Of a stretch of DNA of 64,000 bases, positions 9,701 through 18,048 are shown in pieces. The notes below the pieces were generated by a model. It was not told where the DNA came from. It searched no databases and saw nothing but the letters and a program-made list of their open reading frames with translations. The stretch comes from Pseudomonas vlassakiae (lineage in GTDB: Bacteria > Pseudomonadota > Gammaproteobacteria > Pseudomonadales > Pseudomonadaceae). The position numbers and the translations under genes were made by a program. The stretch is from positions 1-64,000 of the forward strand of contig NZ_JABWRP020000025.1 in assembly GCF_014269035.2 (NCBI RefSeq), written 5' to 3'. How positions within the stretch are numbered: the stretch's first letter is position 1; every line of letters starts with the position of its first letter.

Positions 9701-10765
9701 ATGTTCCGACCCAAACTGTTGTTCACCAGCCTCGCCGCACTCGCCTTGGGTGCCTGCTCGCCGCAGGACCCGCAGGCAGTGACTTCCGCCGCCATCGCCA
9801 AGCAGGTGATCCTGCCGACCTACAGCCGCTGGGTCGAAGCCGACCGCCAGCTGGCCGCCAGCGCCCTGGCCTACTGTGAGGGCAAGGAAAGCCTGGACAC
9901 CGCCCGCGCCGATTTCCTCAATGCGCAAAAAGCCTGGGCCGAACTGCAACCGCTGCTGGTCGGCCCGCTGGCCGAAGGCAACCGCGCCTGGCAGGTACAA
10001 TTCTGGCCAGACAAGAAGAACCTGGTCGGCCGCCAGGTCGAGCAGCTGGTCAATGGCGACAAGCCGGTCGATGCCGCCGCCCTGGGCAAGGCCAGCGTCG
10101 TGGTGCGCGGCCTTTCGGCTTACGAGTACATCCTTTTCGACAGCAAGCCGGACATCGCCACTGCCGAGCAGAAGGCCCGCTATTGCCCGCTGCTGGTCGC
10201 CATTGCCGATCACCAGAAGGCCCTGGCCGAGGATATCCTCAAGACCTGGAACAGCACCGACGGCATGCTGTCGCAGATGACCAAGTTCCCCAACCAGCGC
10301 TACGCCGATTCGCACGAGGCGATCGCCGACCTGCTGCGCTCCCAGGTCACCGCCCTGGACACCCTGAAGAAGAAGCTGGGCGCCCCCATGGGCCGCCAGA
10401 GCAAGGGCATCCCACAACCGCTGCAGGCCGAAGCCTGGCGCAGCCACTCCTCGCTGAAAAGCCTGGAAGCCACCCTCAAGGCCGCCCAGGCGGTGTGGGT
10501 CGGGGTCGACAACCAGGGCCTGCGCAGCCTGCTGCCCAGCGATCAGAAACCCCTGGCGCAGAAGATCGACGACGCCTACGCTACGGCGCTCAAACTGCTG
10601 GCCGACAACCAGAAGACCCTCGGCGAGCTGCTGGCCGACGACGCCGGGCAGCAGACCCTCAATCAGATCTACGATGCGCTGAACGCCGTCCACCGCCTGC
10701 ACGAAGGCGACCTGGCCAAGGCGCTGAACATCCAGCTGGGCTTCAATGCCAACGACGGTGACTGA
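9701..10765 (+). CDS. Imelysin-family lipoprotein, second copy, degenerate motif
   Basis: A 354-residue lipoprotein (lipobox LGAC, Cys19) with the helical imelysin fold. Where the first copy has GxHxxE, this one has G-L-S-A-Y-E (residues 137-142): the His is replaced by Ser while the Glu is kept. The protein is shorter than the first imelysin by about 90 residues. It starts 19 bases after the di-haem gene and ends 2 bases before the DUF1513 gene, so these three are probably one transcript. A metal-binding mode different from the first imelysin is likely. Confidence 0.87.
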   Translation: MFRPKLLFTSLAALALGACSPQDPQAVTSAAIAKQVILPTYSRWVEADRQLAASALAYCEGKESLDTARADFLNAQKAWAELQPLLVGPLAEGNRAWQVQFWPDKKNLVGRQVEQLVNGDKPVDAAALGKASVVVRGLSAYEYILFDSKPDIATAEQKARYCPLLVAIADHQKALAEDILKTWNSTDGMLSQMTKFPNQRYADSHEAIADLLRSQVTALDTLKKKLGAPMGRQSKGIPQPLQAEAWRSHSSLKSLEATLKAAQAVWVGVDNQGLRSLLPSDQKPLAQKIDDAYATALKLLADNQKTLGELLADDAGQQTLNQIYDALNAVHRLHEGDLAKALNIQLGFNANDGD

Positions 10766-10767
10766 TC

Positions 10768-11865
10768 ATGCTGCGACGCCAGGCCCTCAAACTCGGTAGC
10801 GTATTGCTCAGCGCCCTGACCCTGGGCGGCTGGAGCCTGCTGCGCAACAAAGGCAGCGAACCCTTGCTGTTGTCGGCGCGGGACGATGGCGACGGCAAGC
10901 ATTACGCGGTCGGGTTCCGCCTGGACGGCACCCAGGTGTTCAGCACCCAGGTCGCCCAGCGTTGCCATGCCATCATCAACCACCCCGAGCTGCCGATCGC
11001 CCTGTTCGTCGCCCGTCGCCCCGGTACCGAAAGCTACCTGGTCGACCTGCGCGATGGGCGCTTGCTGCAGACCATCACCTCGCAACCAAACCGCCACTTC
11101 TACGGCCATGCGGTGATCCACAAGGGTGGCGAATGGCTGTATGCCACCGAAAACGACACCACCGACCCAGGCCGCGGCGTGCTCGGTGTGTACCGTTTCG
11201 AGGGCGAGCGCCTGGTGCACAGCGGTGAGATCCCGACCCATGGCATCGGCCCCCATGAGGTGGCCTGGCTGCCGGACGGCGAAACCCTGGTCGTGGCCAA
11301 TGGCGGTATCCGCACCGAGGCCGAGAGCCGGGTCGAGATGAACCTCGACGCCATGGAACCCAGCCTGGTGCTGATGCAGCGCGACGGCACCCTGCTGAGC
11401 AAGGAAACCCTGGCCCAGCAGATGAACAGCGTGCGCCACCTCGCAGTGGGCGACGATGGCACCATTGCCGCCTGCCAGCAGTTCATGGGGGCTGCCGACG
11501 AGACCGCCGAGCTGCTGGCGATCAAGCGCCCGGGCGAGCCGTTCAAGGCCTTCCCGGTGCCGGAGCGCCAGCTGCAATCGATGGCCCAGTACACCGCCAG
11601 CGTCGCCATCCACAGCGACCTGCGCCTGGTAGCGCTGACCGCACCGCGGGCCAACCGCCTGTTCGTCTGGGACCTGGACAGCGGTGCGGTGAAGCTCGAT
11701 GCACCGATGCCCGATTGCGCCGGGGTCGGCGCGGTCAAGGACGGATTTGTCGTGACTTCCGGGCAGGGTCGCTGTCGCTTCTACGATTGCCGCAAGGCCG
11801 AGCTCATCGGGCAACCGATGAACCTGCCGTCCGGGTTCTGGGACAACCACCTGCATCTCGTCTGA
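10768..11865 (+). CDS. DUF1513 protein with Tat signal, probable beta-propeller
   Basis: A 365-residue protein of the DUF1513 family. The N-terminus MLRRQALKLGSVLLSALTLGG has a twin-arginine-like motif (RRQALK) and hydrophobic core, so folded export to the periplasm is likely. The body is rich in short repeats with Gly-His/Asp and WxPDG-type turns (HEVAWLPDGETLVVANGG) typical of beta-propellers. Tat export implies a cofactor or pre-assembled fold. It follows the second imelysin with a 2-base gap. In classical Efe systems the Tat-exported partner is a haem peroxidase (EfeB); whether this protein replaces it is inference. Confidence 0.85.
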   Translation: MLRRQALKLGSVLLSALTLGGWSLLRNKGSEPLLLSARDDGDGKHYAVGFRLDGTQVFSTQVAQRCHAIINHPELPIALFVARRPGTESYLVDLRDGRLLQTITSQPNRHFYGHAVIHKGGEWLYATENDTTDPGRGVLGVYRFEGERLVHSGEIPTHGIGPHEVAWLPDGETLVVANGGIRTEAESRVEMNLDAMEPSLVLMQRDGTLLSKETLAQQMNSVRHLAVGDDGTIAACQQFMGAADETAELLAIKRPGEPFKAFPVPERQLQSMAQYTASVAIHSDLRLVALTAPRANRLFVWDLDSGAVKLDAPMPDCAGVGAVKDGFVVTSGQGRCRFYDCRKAELIGQPMNLPSGFWDNHLHLV

Positions 11866-11879
11866 TACTGCTGCTGCCT

Positions 11880-11917
11880 GAGCCGGCCCTTTCGCGGCTG
11901 AAACCGCTCCTACAGAG
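11880..11917 (+). repeat. REP element (single, diverged)
   Basis: GCCGGCCCTTTCGCGGCTG followed by AAACCGCTCCTACAG is the P. putida-type REP palindrome, here with a diverged arm. It sits between the DUF1513 gene and the efflux operon. Confidence 0.8.
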
Positions 11918-12066
11918 ACCGCGTAAACCCTTTGATTGCGCGGTCGAAGGGGCGGCACAGGCAATCCCCTCACCCTTCTGCAATACTTCCTCCATCCGCA
12001 CGTGGGCAGGGTCGCCCGTTGTCGTGTTTGACCGAATAACAATCACGCCTCCAAGGAACCGGACTT

Positions 12067-13215
12067 ATGCTACGCCGCCGCATGCTCATCATGTTGGCTG
12101 TCGTTCTGTTGATCGTGCTGGCCCTGGGGGGCTACAAGGGCTTCTCGATCTACCAACAGATCCAGATGTTCTCTGCGCCCAGGCCGCCCATCACCGTTGC
12201 GGCCGCCCCGGCCGAACAGCGCCAGTGGCAGGAGCGCCTGCCTGCAGTCGGCAGCCTCAAGGCGCTGCAAGGCGTCGAACTGAGCCTGGAAGTGGAGGGC
12301 ATCGTCAAGGCCTTGTACTTCGACTCCGGGCAGAAGGTCAAAGCCGGGCAACCCCTGCTGCAGCTCAACGACGACCAGGAAACCGCCCTGCTCGGCACTG
12401 CCCAGGCCGACCTGGGGCTGGCCAAGGTCGACTTCGGTCGCGGCAGCCAGCTGGTCGGTGATGCCGCCATCTCCCGCGGTGAATTCGATCGCCTGTCCTC
12501 CCAGTACCGGCGCAATCAGGCGGTGGTTGAACAGCTCAAGGCACAGAAGATCAAGAAAAGCATCAACGCGCCGTTCAGTGGCACCATCGGCATTCGCCAG
12601 GTGGACATCGGTCAGTACCTGGCCGCCGGGACGGTGATTGCCACCCTGCAGGATTTGTCCAGCCTGTACGTCGACTTCAACGTCCCGGAGCAGGCGTTGC
12701 CGCGCCTGAGCCTGGGCCAGCAGGTGCTGGTGCAGGTGGCCGCCTACCCTGGCCAGACCTTCCCGGCGAGCCTCAGCGCGATCAACCCCAAGGTCGATGA
12801 GAACACGCGCAACCTGCTGGTTCGCGCGACCCTGGCCAACCCGGACGACAAACTGCTGCCAGGCATGTTCGCCAACCTGCTGATTCTGCTGCCCGACCCG
12901 CAACCCCAGGTGGTCGTGCCGGAAAGTGCAATCACCTACACCCTCTACGGCAACTCGGTGTACGTCGCCACGCCGAAGCAGGACCAGGACGGCAACCCCG
13001 CCACCGACGATAAGGGCGAGCCACAGCTCAGCGCCGAACAGCGCACCGTACAGACCGGCGAACGCCGCGATGGGCTGGTGGTGGTCAGCAAGGGCCTCAA
13101 GGCCGGGGAGCAGGTGGTCACCGCCGGGCAGCTCAAGCTGACCCCTGGTGCGGCCATCCGCATTGGCCAGGACAGCGTGCTCAAGCCCGAACAGGGCGCA
13201 CCGCGCAGCGACTGA
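12067..13215 (+). CDS. mexV: RND efflux periplasmic adaptor (MexV-like)
   Basis: A 382-residue membrane fusion protein linking an inner-membrane RND pump to an outer-membrane channel. An N-terminal hydrophobic anchor (residues 7-25) has no lipobox Cys, so it is anchored by a helix rather than a lipid. The lipoyl-like halves (LQLNDDQETALL upstream, NAPFSGTIGIRQVDIGQYL downstream) flank a short alpha-helical hairpin. AAGGA lies 9 bases before the ATG. The pump gene follows after 13 bases. The name comes from my memory that the MexVW genes follow this same imelysin/DUF1513 run in P. aeruginosa. Confidence 0.85.
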   Translation: MLRRRMLIMLAVVLLIVLALGGYKGFSIYQQIQMFSAPRPPITVAAAPAEQRQWQERLPAVGSLKALQGVELSLEVEGIVKALYFDSGQKVKAGQPLLQLNDDQETALLGTAQADLGLAKVDFGRGSQLVGDAAISRGEFDRLSSQYRRNQAVVEQLKAQKIKKSINAPFSGTIGIRQVDIGQYLAAGTVIATLQDLSSLYVDFNVPEQALPRLSLGQQVLVQVAAYPGQTFPASLSAINPKVDENTRNLLVRATLANPDDKLLPGMFANLLILLPDPQPQVVVPESAITYTLYGNSVYVATPKQDQDGNPATDDKGEPQLSAEQRTVQTGERRDGLVVVSKGLKAGEQVVTAGQLKLTPGAAIRIGQDSVLKPEQGAPRSD

Positions 13216-13228
13216 GCAGGAGGCAGGC

Positions 13229-16200
13229 ATGGCGTTCACCGACCCGTTCATCCGCCGCCCGGTGCTGGCCAGCGTGGTCAGCCTGCTGATCCTGCTGCTC
13301 GGCTTCCAGGCTTGGCACAAACTGCAGATCCGCCAGTACCCGAAAATGGAGAACGCCCTGATCACGGTGACCACCGCCTACCCCGGGGCTAACGCCGAGA
13401 CCATTCAGGGCTACATCACCCAGCCGCTGCAACAGAGCCTGGCCAGTGCCGAAGGCATCGACTACATGACCTCGGTCAGCCGCCAGAACTTCTCGGTGAT
13501 TTCCATCTACGCGCGCATCGGCGCCGACAGCGACCGCCTGTTCACCGAACTGCTGGCCAAGGCCAACGAAGTGCGCAACCAGCTGCCGCAGAACGCCGAA
13601 GACCCGGTGCTCAGCAAGGAGGCCGCCGACGCCTCGGCACTGATGTACATCAGCTTCTACAGCAAGGAAATGAGCAACCCGCAGATCACCGACTACCTGT
13701 CGCGGGTGATCCAGCCCAAGCTTGCCACCTTGCCAGGCATGGCCGAGGCGGAAATCCTCGGCAACCAGGTGTTCGCCATGCGCATCTGGATCGACCCGGT
13801 GAAACTGGCCGGCTTCGGCCTTGCCGCCAGCGACGTGACCAATGCCGTGCGCCGCTACAACTTTCTCTCCGCCGCTGGCGAGGTGAAGGGCGAATACGTG
13901 GTCACCAGCATCAACGCGAGCACCGAGCTGAAATCGGCCGAAGCCTTTGCCGCCCTGCCGCTCAAGGTGTCCGGCGACAGCCGGGTGCTGCTGGGTGATG
14001 TGGCACGTGTGGAAATGGGCGCGGAAAACTACGACACGGTCAGCTCGTTCGACGGCACGCCGTCGGTCTATATCGGCATCAAGGCCACTCCGGCAGCCAA
14101 CCCGCTGGACGTGATCAAGGAAGTACGGCGCATCATGCCCGAGCTGGAGAGCCAGCTGCCGTCGGCGCTGAAGGTATCGATCGCCTACGACGCCACACTG
14201 TTCATCCAGGCCTCCATCGATGAAGTGATCAAGACCCTCGGCGAAGCGGTGCTGATCGTCATCGTGGTGGTGTTCCTGTTCCTCGGCGCCTTGCGCTCGG
14301 TGCTGATCCCGGTGGTGACCATTCCGCTGTCGATGATTGGCGTGCTGTTCTTCATGCAGATGATGGGTTACTCGCTGAACCTGCTGACGCTGCTGGCCAT
14401 GGTGCTGGCCATCGGCCTGGTGGTGGACGATGCCATCGTGGTAGTAGAGAACATTCACCGGCACATGGAGGAAGGCAAGTCCCCCTTCGATGCGGCCCTG
14501 GAGGGCGCACGGGAAATCGCCATGCCGGTGGTGTCGATGACCATCACCCTGGCCGCGGTATACGCCCCCATCGGTTTTCTCACCGGGCTCACCGGTGCGC
14601 TGTTCAAGGAGTTCGCCCTGACCCTGGCCGGGGCGGTGGTGATCTCCGGCATCGTCGCCCTGACCCTGTCGCCGATGATGTGCGCCCTGCTGCTGCGCCA
14701 GGAGCAGAACCCCAGTAGCCTTGCCCATCGGCTCGATGTGCTGTTCGACGGCCTCAAGGTGCGTTATCAGCGCGTGCTGCACGCCACCCTCGACAGCCGC
14801 CCGGTGGTACTGGTGTTCGCCGTGATCATCCTGTGCCTGATCCCGCTGTTGCTCAAGTTCACCCAGAACGAACTGGCGCCCAACGAGGACCAGGGCGTGA
14901 TCTTCATGATGAGCAGCTCGCCGCAGCCGGCCAACCTTGACTACCTGAATGCCTATACCGACCAGTTCACGCCGCTGTTCAAGAGTTTCCCCGAGTACTA
15001 CTCGTCGTTCCAGATAAACGGTTTCAACGGTGTGCAGAGCGGCATCGGTGGCTTTCTGCTCAAGCCCTGGAACGAACGCCAACGCACGCAGATGGAGCTG
15101 CTGCCGCTGGTGCAGGCCAAACTCGAGCAGATCGATGGGCTGCAGATCTTCGGTTTCAACCTGCCGTCGCTGCCGGGTACCGGCGAGGGCCTGCCGTTCC
15201 AGTTCGTGATCAACACCGCCGGCGACTACCCTGCCCTGCTGGAAGTCGCCCAGCGGGTCAAGCAGAGGGCGCAGGCGTCAGGCAAGTTCGCTTTCCTCGA
15301 CATCGACCTGGCCTTCGACAAGCCAGAAGTGGTGGTCGACATCGACCGGGCCAAGGCGGCGCAGATGGGCGTGTCCATGGATACACTGGGCAGTACCCTG
15401 GCCACCCTGCTGGGCGAGGCTGAAATCAACCGCTTCACCCTCGAAGGTCGCAGCTACAAGGTGATTGCCCAGGTGGAGCGGCCCTACCGAGACAACGCCG
15501 GCTGGCTGAACAACTACTACGTGAAAAACGAGCAAGGGCAGCTGCTACCCTTGTCGACGCTGATCACCCTCCATGACCGGGCCCGCCCGCGCCAGCTCAA
15601 CCAGTTCCAGCAGTTGAACTCGGCGATCATCCAAGGGGTGCCGATGGTCAGCATTGGCGAGGCGTTGCAGACGGTGCGCGATATCGCCCGGGAAGAAGCA
15701 CCTGAGGGCTTTGCCTTCGACTATGCCGGGGCGGCCAGGCAGTACGTTCAGGAGGGCAGCGCCCTGTGGGTGACCTTCGGCCTGGCATTGGCGATCATCT
15801 TTCTGGTGCTGGCCGCACAGTTCGAGAGCTTCCGCGACCCGCTGGTGATTCTGGTGACCGTACCCTTGTCGATCTGTGGCGCGCTGCTTCCGCTGTTCCT
15901 GGGCATCTCCAGCATGAACATCTATACCCAGGTCGGGCTGGTGACGCTGATCGGCCTGATCAGCAAGCACGGCATCCTGATCGTCGAGTTTGCCAACCAG
16001 TTGCGAGAGGAACAGGGCTTGAGCATTCGCCAGGCCATCGAGGAGGCTGCCGCCATTCGCCTGCGGCCGGTGCTGATGACCACGGCGGCCATGGTGTTCG
16101 GCATGGTGCCGCTGATTTTGGCTACCGGTGCCGGGGCGGTCAGCCGGTTCGACATCGGCACGGTGATTGCCACTGGCATGTCGATCGGGACCTTGTTCAC

Positions 16201-16273
16201 CCTCTTCGTGCTGCCTTGCATCTACACCTTGCTGGCGCACAAATCGGCTACCAGGGAACCGGTGGCAGCCTGA
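13229..16273 (+). CDS. mexW: RND multidrug efflux pump (MexW-like)
   Basis: A 1014-residue inner-membrane proton/drug antiporter of the HAE1 RND family. The N-terminus MAFTDPFIRRPVLASVVSLL is typical; twelve membrane helices and two large periplasmic loops are expected. The proton-relay acidic pair is visible in GLVVDDAIVVVENI, and GISSMNIYTQVGLVTLIGL marks the second half. I start at the ATG at 13229 (GCAGGAGGCAGGC upstream), not at the in-frame extension that overlaps mexV. No outer-membrane channel gene and no local regulator follow, so it must borrow a channel such as OprM/TtgC. Confidence 0.9.
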   Translation: MAFTDPFIRRPVLASVVSLLILLLGFQAWHKLQIRQYPKMENALITVTTAYPGANAETIQGYITQPLQQSLASAEGIDYMTSVSRQNFSVISIYARIGADSDRLFTELLAKANEVRNQLPQNAEDPVLSKEAADASALMYISFYSKEMSNPQITDYLSRVIQPKLATLPGMAEAEILGNQVFAMRIWIDPVKLAGFGLAASDVTNAVRRYNFLSAAGEVKGEYVVTSINASTELKSAEAFAALPLKVSGDSRVLLGDVARVEMGAENYDTVSSFDGTPSVYIGIKATPAANPLDVIKEVRRIMPELESQLPSALKVSIAYDATLFIQASIDEVIKTLGEAVLIVIVVVFLFLGALRSVLIPVVTIPLSMIGVLFFMQMMGYSLNLLTLLAMVLAIGLVVDDAIVVVENIHRHMEEGKSPFDAALEGAREIAMPVVSMTITLAAVYAPIGFLTGLTGALFKEFALTLAGAVVISGIVALTLSPMMCALLLRQEQNPSSLAHRLDVLFDGLKVRYQRVLHATLDSRPVVLVFAVIILCLIPLLLKFTQNELAPNEDQGVIFMMSSSPQPANLDYLNAYTDQFTPLFKSFPEYYSSFQINGFNGVQSGIGGFLLKPWNERQRTQMELLPLVQAKLEQIDGLQIFGFNLPSLPGTGEGLPFQFVINTAGDYPALLEVAQRVKQRAQASGKFAFLDIDLAFDKPEVVVDIDRAKAAQMGVSMDTLGSTLATLLGEAEINRFTLEGRSYKVIAQVERPYRDNAGWLNNYYVKNEQGQLLPLSTLITLHDRARPRQLNQFQQLNSAIIQGVPMVSIGEALQTVRDIAREEAPEGFAFDYAGAARQYVQEGSALWVTFGLALAIIFLVLAAQFESFRDPLVILVTVPLSICGALLPLFLGISSMNIYTQVGLVTLIGLISKHGILIVEFANQLREEQGLSIRQAIEEAAAIRLRPVLMTTAAMVFGMVPLILATGAGAVSRFDIGTVIATGMSIGTLFTLFVLPCIYTLLAHKSATREPVAA

Positions 16274-16292
16274 TCAGGCTGCTTCAAAAACA

Positions 16293-16316
16293 AAGGCCTC
16301 GCGTTCGCGAGGCCTT
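16293..16316. terminator. Hairpin terminator between convergent mexW and the small secreted gene
   Basis: AAGGCCTCGCG and CGCGAGGCCTT form a perfect stem with a two-base loop. The T-tract is weak on the plus strand, but AAAAAC on the left gives a T-run for minus-strand transcripts. It probably serves both directions. Confidence 0.7.
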
Positions 16317-16334
16317 CATCTTGCTCGAGCGCCA

Positions 16335-16556
16335 TCAGCCAAACGGCCGCAGCCCCTGGCGCATGCCGAAGAGGAACAACAGCAAGTCCTGGTCTGGTTC
16401 AGCCTTGTTCTGCTGCGCCTTGACCGTATGCGGCACCGCGCATTGGCCAGCCTTGCTGAACACCACAGGCCGCGGCTCTTCCCAGGCAGCTACCGCCGCC
16501 GTGGTCACAGCCAACCCAGCCACCAGGAACAAAGCTCGAGCGATTTCTAGTTTCAT
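16335..16556 (-). CDS. Small secreted protein, unknown function
   Basis: A 73-residue protein with an N-terminal signal-like segment (MKLEIARALFLVAGLAVTTAAVA, predicted cleavage near AVAAW). The mature part is about 50 residues with one Cys and an ending LLLFLFGMRQGLRPFG. I start at the ATG at 16556 because it overlaps the inaA stop (ATGA), the usual sign of translational coupling. It is the last gene of the methyltransferase-inaA operon next to colRS. No family recognised. Confidence 0.7.
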   Translation of the reverse strand: MKLEIARALFLVAGLAVTTAAVAAWEEPRPVVFSKAGQCAVPHTVKAQQNKAEPDQDLLLFLFGMRQGLRPFG

Positions 16557-17254
16557 TGCCCTAACCCTTTGACAGCGCTGCCAAACGCCATCTGGTAAAA
16601 ATAGAGCAGCGTTTGCCATTCCGTGTCATTTAACGACGAGTGGCGGCGCAGCTGGCGCAGGTCGTTGCCCGCAGCCCGCTGACAGCTGATGCGTCGTCGG
16701 CACTTTTCCAGGTCCAGGAGTGCTACTTCGACGCGGGCCTGCTCACCTTCGCCGATGACCTTGATGAAGACGTGCTTGCCGTACAGGCAGCCATGCTGCC
16801 AATGCCCCAGGTGCATGCGTGCCAGGTTGTCGGCCAGGTCCTTGAGCATGCGTTCATGCACCACCTGGGGATACCGCTCGCGCGCACCTTCTGCATGCCA
16901 GGTATCGAGCTCGACAAAGCCATCCAGCGCCTCGCTGACCAGCAGCGCACGCCATTGATGCTCAGGATCACGCTCGGCACCACAAAACACGATACGTGGC
17001 ACGCGCACGCCGAGTTGTTCGAAGCTGTTCAGTGCATCGAGCTCGCGCAACACCGTCGGCCTGCCGAATGGGTGTAACAGGCTGCGATAGATATGGCCAA
17101 CCTGACGCTTGGCATACAGCACCTTGCCATTGCCATCCCTCAGACGTTGTACGCCACTTTCACCACCGCGCCGCTGGTTGGGTTCCTCGACCCATTCACC
17201 TTGCTGGCGCCAGTAAAAATCGAACCGCGACTCCCCATTTTGGGCTACAGCCAT
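16553..17254 (-). CDS. inaA: InaA-type lipopolysaccharide-kinase-fold protein
   Basis: A 233-residue cytoplasmic protein of the InaA/Kdo-WaaP kinase-like superfamily. The N-lobe has the Lys-containing strand LYAKRQVGHIYRS and the C-lobe has HGCLYGKHVFIK followed by LLDLEKCR. In active WaaP-type kinases the corresponding first motif carries an Asp after H-x; here that position is Cys (His154-Gly-Cys156), while the later DLE acidic motif is kept. ATG at 17254 follows AAGGGG. It starts 6 bases after the methyltransferase stop. From memory inaA follows colRS in P. fluorescens and P. putida and responds to acid or membrane stress. Confidence 0.85.
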   Translation of the reverse strand: MAVAQNGESRFDFYWRQQGEWVEEPNQRRGGESGVQRLRDGNGKVLYAKRQVGHIYRSLLHPFGRPTVLRELDALNSFEQLGVRVPRIVFCGAERDPEHQWRALLVSEALDGFVELDTWHAEGARERYPQVVHERMLKDLADNLARMHLGHWQHGCLYGKHVFIKVIGEGEQARVEVALLDLEKCRRRISCQRAAGNDLRQLRRHSSLNDTEWQTLLYFYQMAFGSAVKGLGQ

Positions 17255-17260
17255 CAAACA

Positions 17261-17941
17261 CTACCCCTTACGCAATACATATACCCGCCACATGGCATAG
17301 AACGGCAGGAAGTCGAGGCGCTCCTGGATTCTGAAGCCGGCGGCCTTGAATTCTGCTTCGACCGTTTCTGCCGGTAACACGAAACGGTTCTGATAGCTGC
17401 CTTGCTCGCCGTTGGCTCTGCGCTTTTGCTCGAGCTTCTGCCGGCGCCAAGCCTTGAAGTTGCCGTCCACCCACAATGACAGGATTACGCTGTCACGGCT
17501 AACCCTCTGAAACTCGTCAAGAATGGTTTTGCGATGAGCCGCCTGGCCGATATGGTGAAACAGCCGCATGCAGAAAATGCTGTCGACCGAATTATCCGGC
17601 AAATCGATCGCGAATGCCGAAGTCTGCAAAGGACGTACCCGCGCCACCACTTCTGGCGGTTGTGCGGCACAGGCGGTCTTGATCATCGCCTCGGAGTTGT
17701 CGGCGCCGATGATCACCCGATTCGGCTTTTCCGCCAGCAGCGGCCAGAATCGGCCCGCTCCACAGGGCAGATCGAGGACCAGGCCCGGTTCTCCGGCCAG
17801 CGTCAGCGCCCGACGGGCGAGATGCTCGTCGCGCTTGTGGGACAGGCGCCGGGCCAGTCCATCCTGATGCTTGAGGAAATACGCCTGGGCATGTTGCTGG
17901 TCGTACTTTTCGGAAAATTCGAGTTTGATCGGGCTGCGCAT
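17261..17941 (-). CDS. Class I SAM-dependent methyltransferase of the ColR neighbourhood
   Basis: A 226-residue methyltransferase. Motif I is DLPCGAGRFWPLL and the post-I acidic end is IIGADNSEAM; a Methyltransf_11-like domain spans about residues 50-160. The substrate is unknown; the neighbouring inaA and the ColRS system suggest a membrane lipid or LPS precursor. ATG at 17941 follows TAGGAG. This is the first gene of the operon with inaA and the small secreted protein, and a phased ColR-type site lies about 65-80 bases upstream. Confidence 0.87.
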   Translation of the reverse strand: MRSPIKLEFSEKYDQQHAQAYFLKHQDGLARRLSHKRDEHLARRALTLAGEPGLVLDLPCGAGRFWPLLAEKPNRVIIGADNSEAMIKTACAAQPPEVVARVRPLQTSAFAIDLPDNSVDSIFCMRLFHHIGQAAHRKTILDEFQRVSRDSVILSLWVDGNFKAWRRQKLEQKRRANGEQGSYQNRFVLPAETVEAEFKAAGFRIQERLDFLPFYAMWRVYVLRKG

Positions 17942-17995
17942 CGAGAGGCTCCTATCTTCAATGCGCCTACCTTAGGTAACAAACCGTGGGAAACA

Positions 17996-18023
17996 GGTCA
18001 TGCCAATGTGAAAATAACGTCAT
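17996..18023 (-). promoter_or_regulatory. Phased ColR-type half-sites before the methyltransferase operon
   Basis: On the minus strand ATGAC, TTCAC and ATGAC start exactly 11 bases apart. The 16-mer ATGACGTTATTTTCAC (18008-18023) agrees with the ColR consensus I remember at 11 of 13 defined positions. Eleven-base phasing is what tandem binding of an OmpR/PhoB-class regulator produces. Confidence 0.6.
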
Positions 18024-18048
18024 CAAACGGCAGGACTGTTTCATCATA

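Noticed and set aside
13181..15082. 633-residue frame antisense to mexW
   Set aside because: His/Gln/Asp-rich shadow without homology.
16640..17077. 145-residue plus-strand frame antisense to inaA
   Set aside because: No ribosome site or homology; the minus-strand inaA reading has clear kinase-fold motifs and an operon context.
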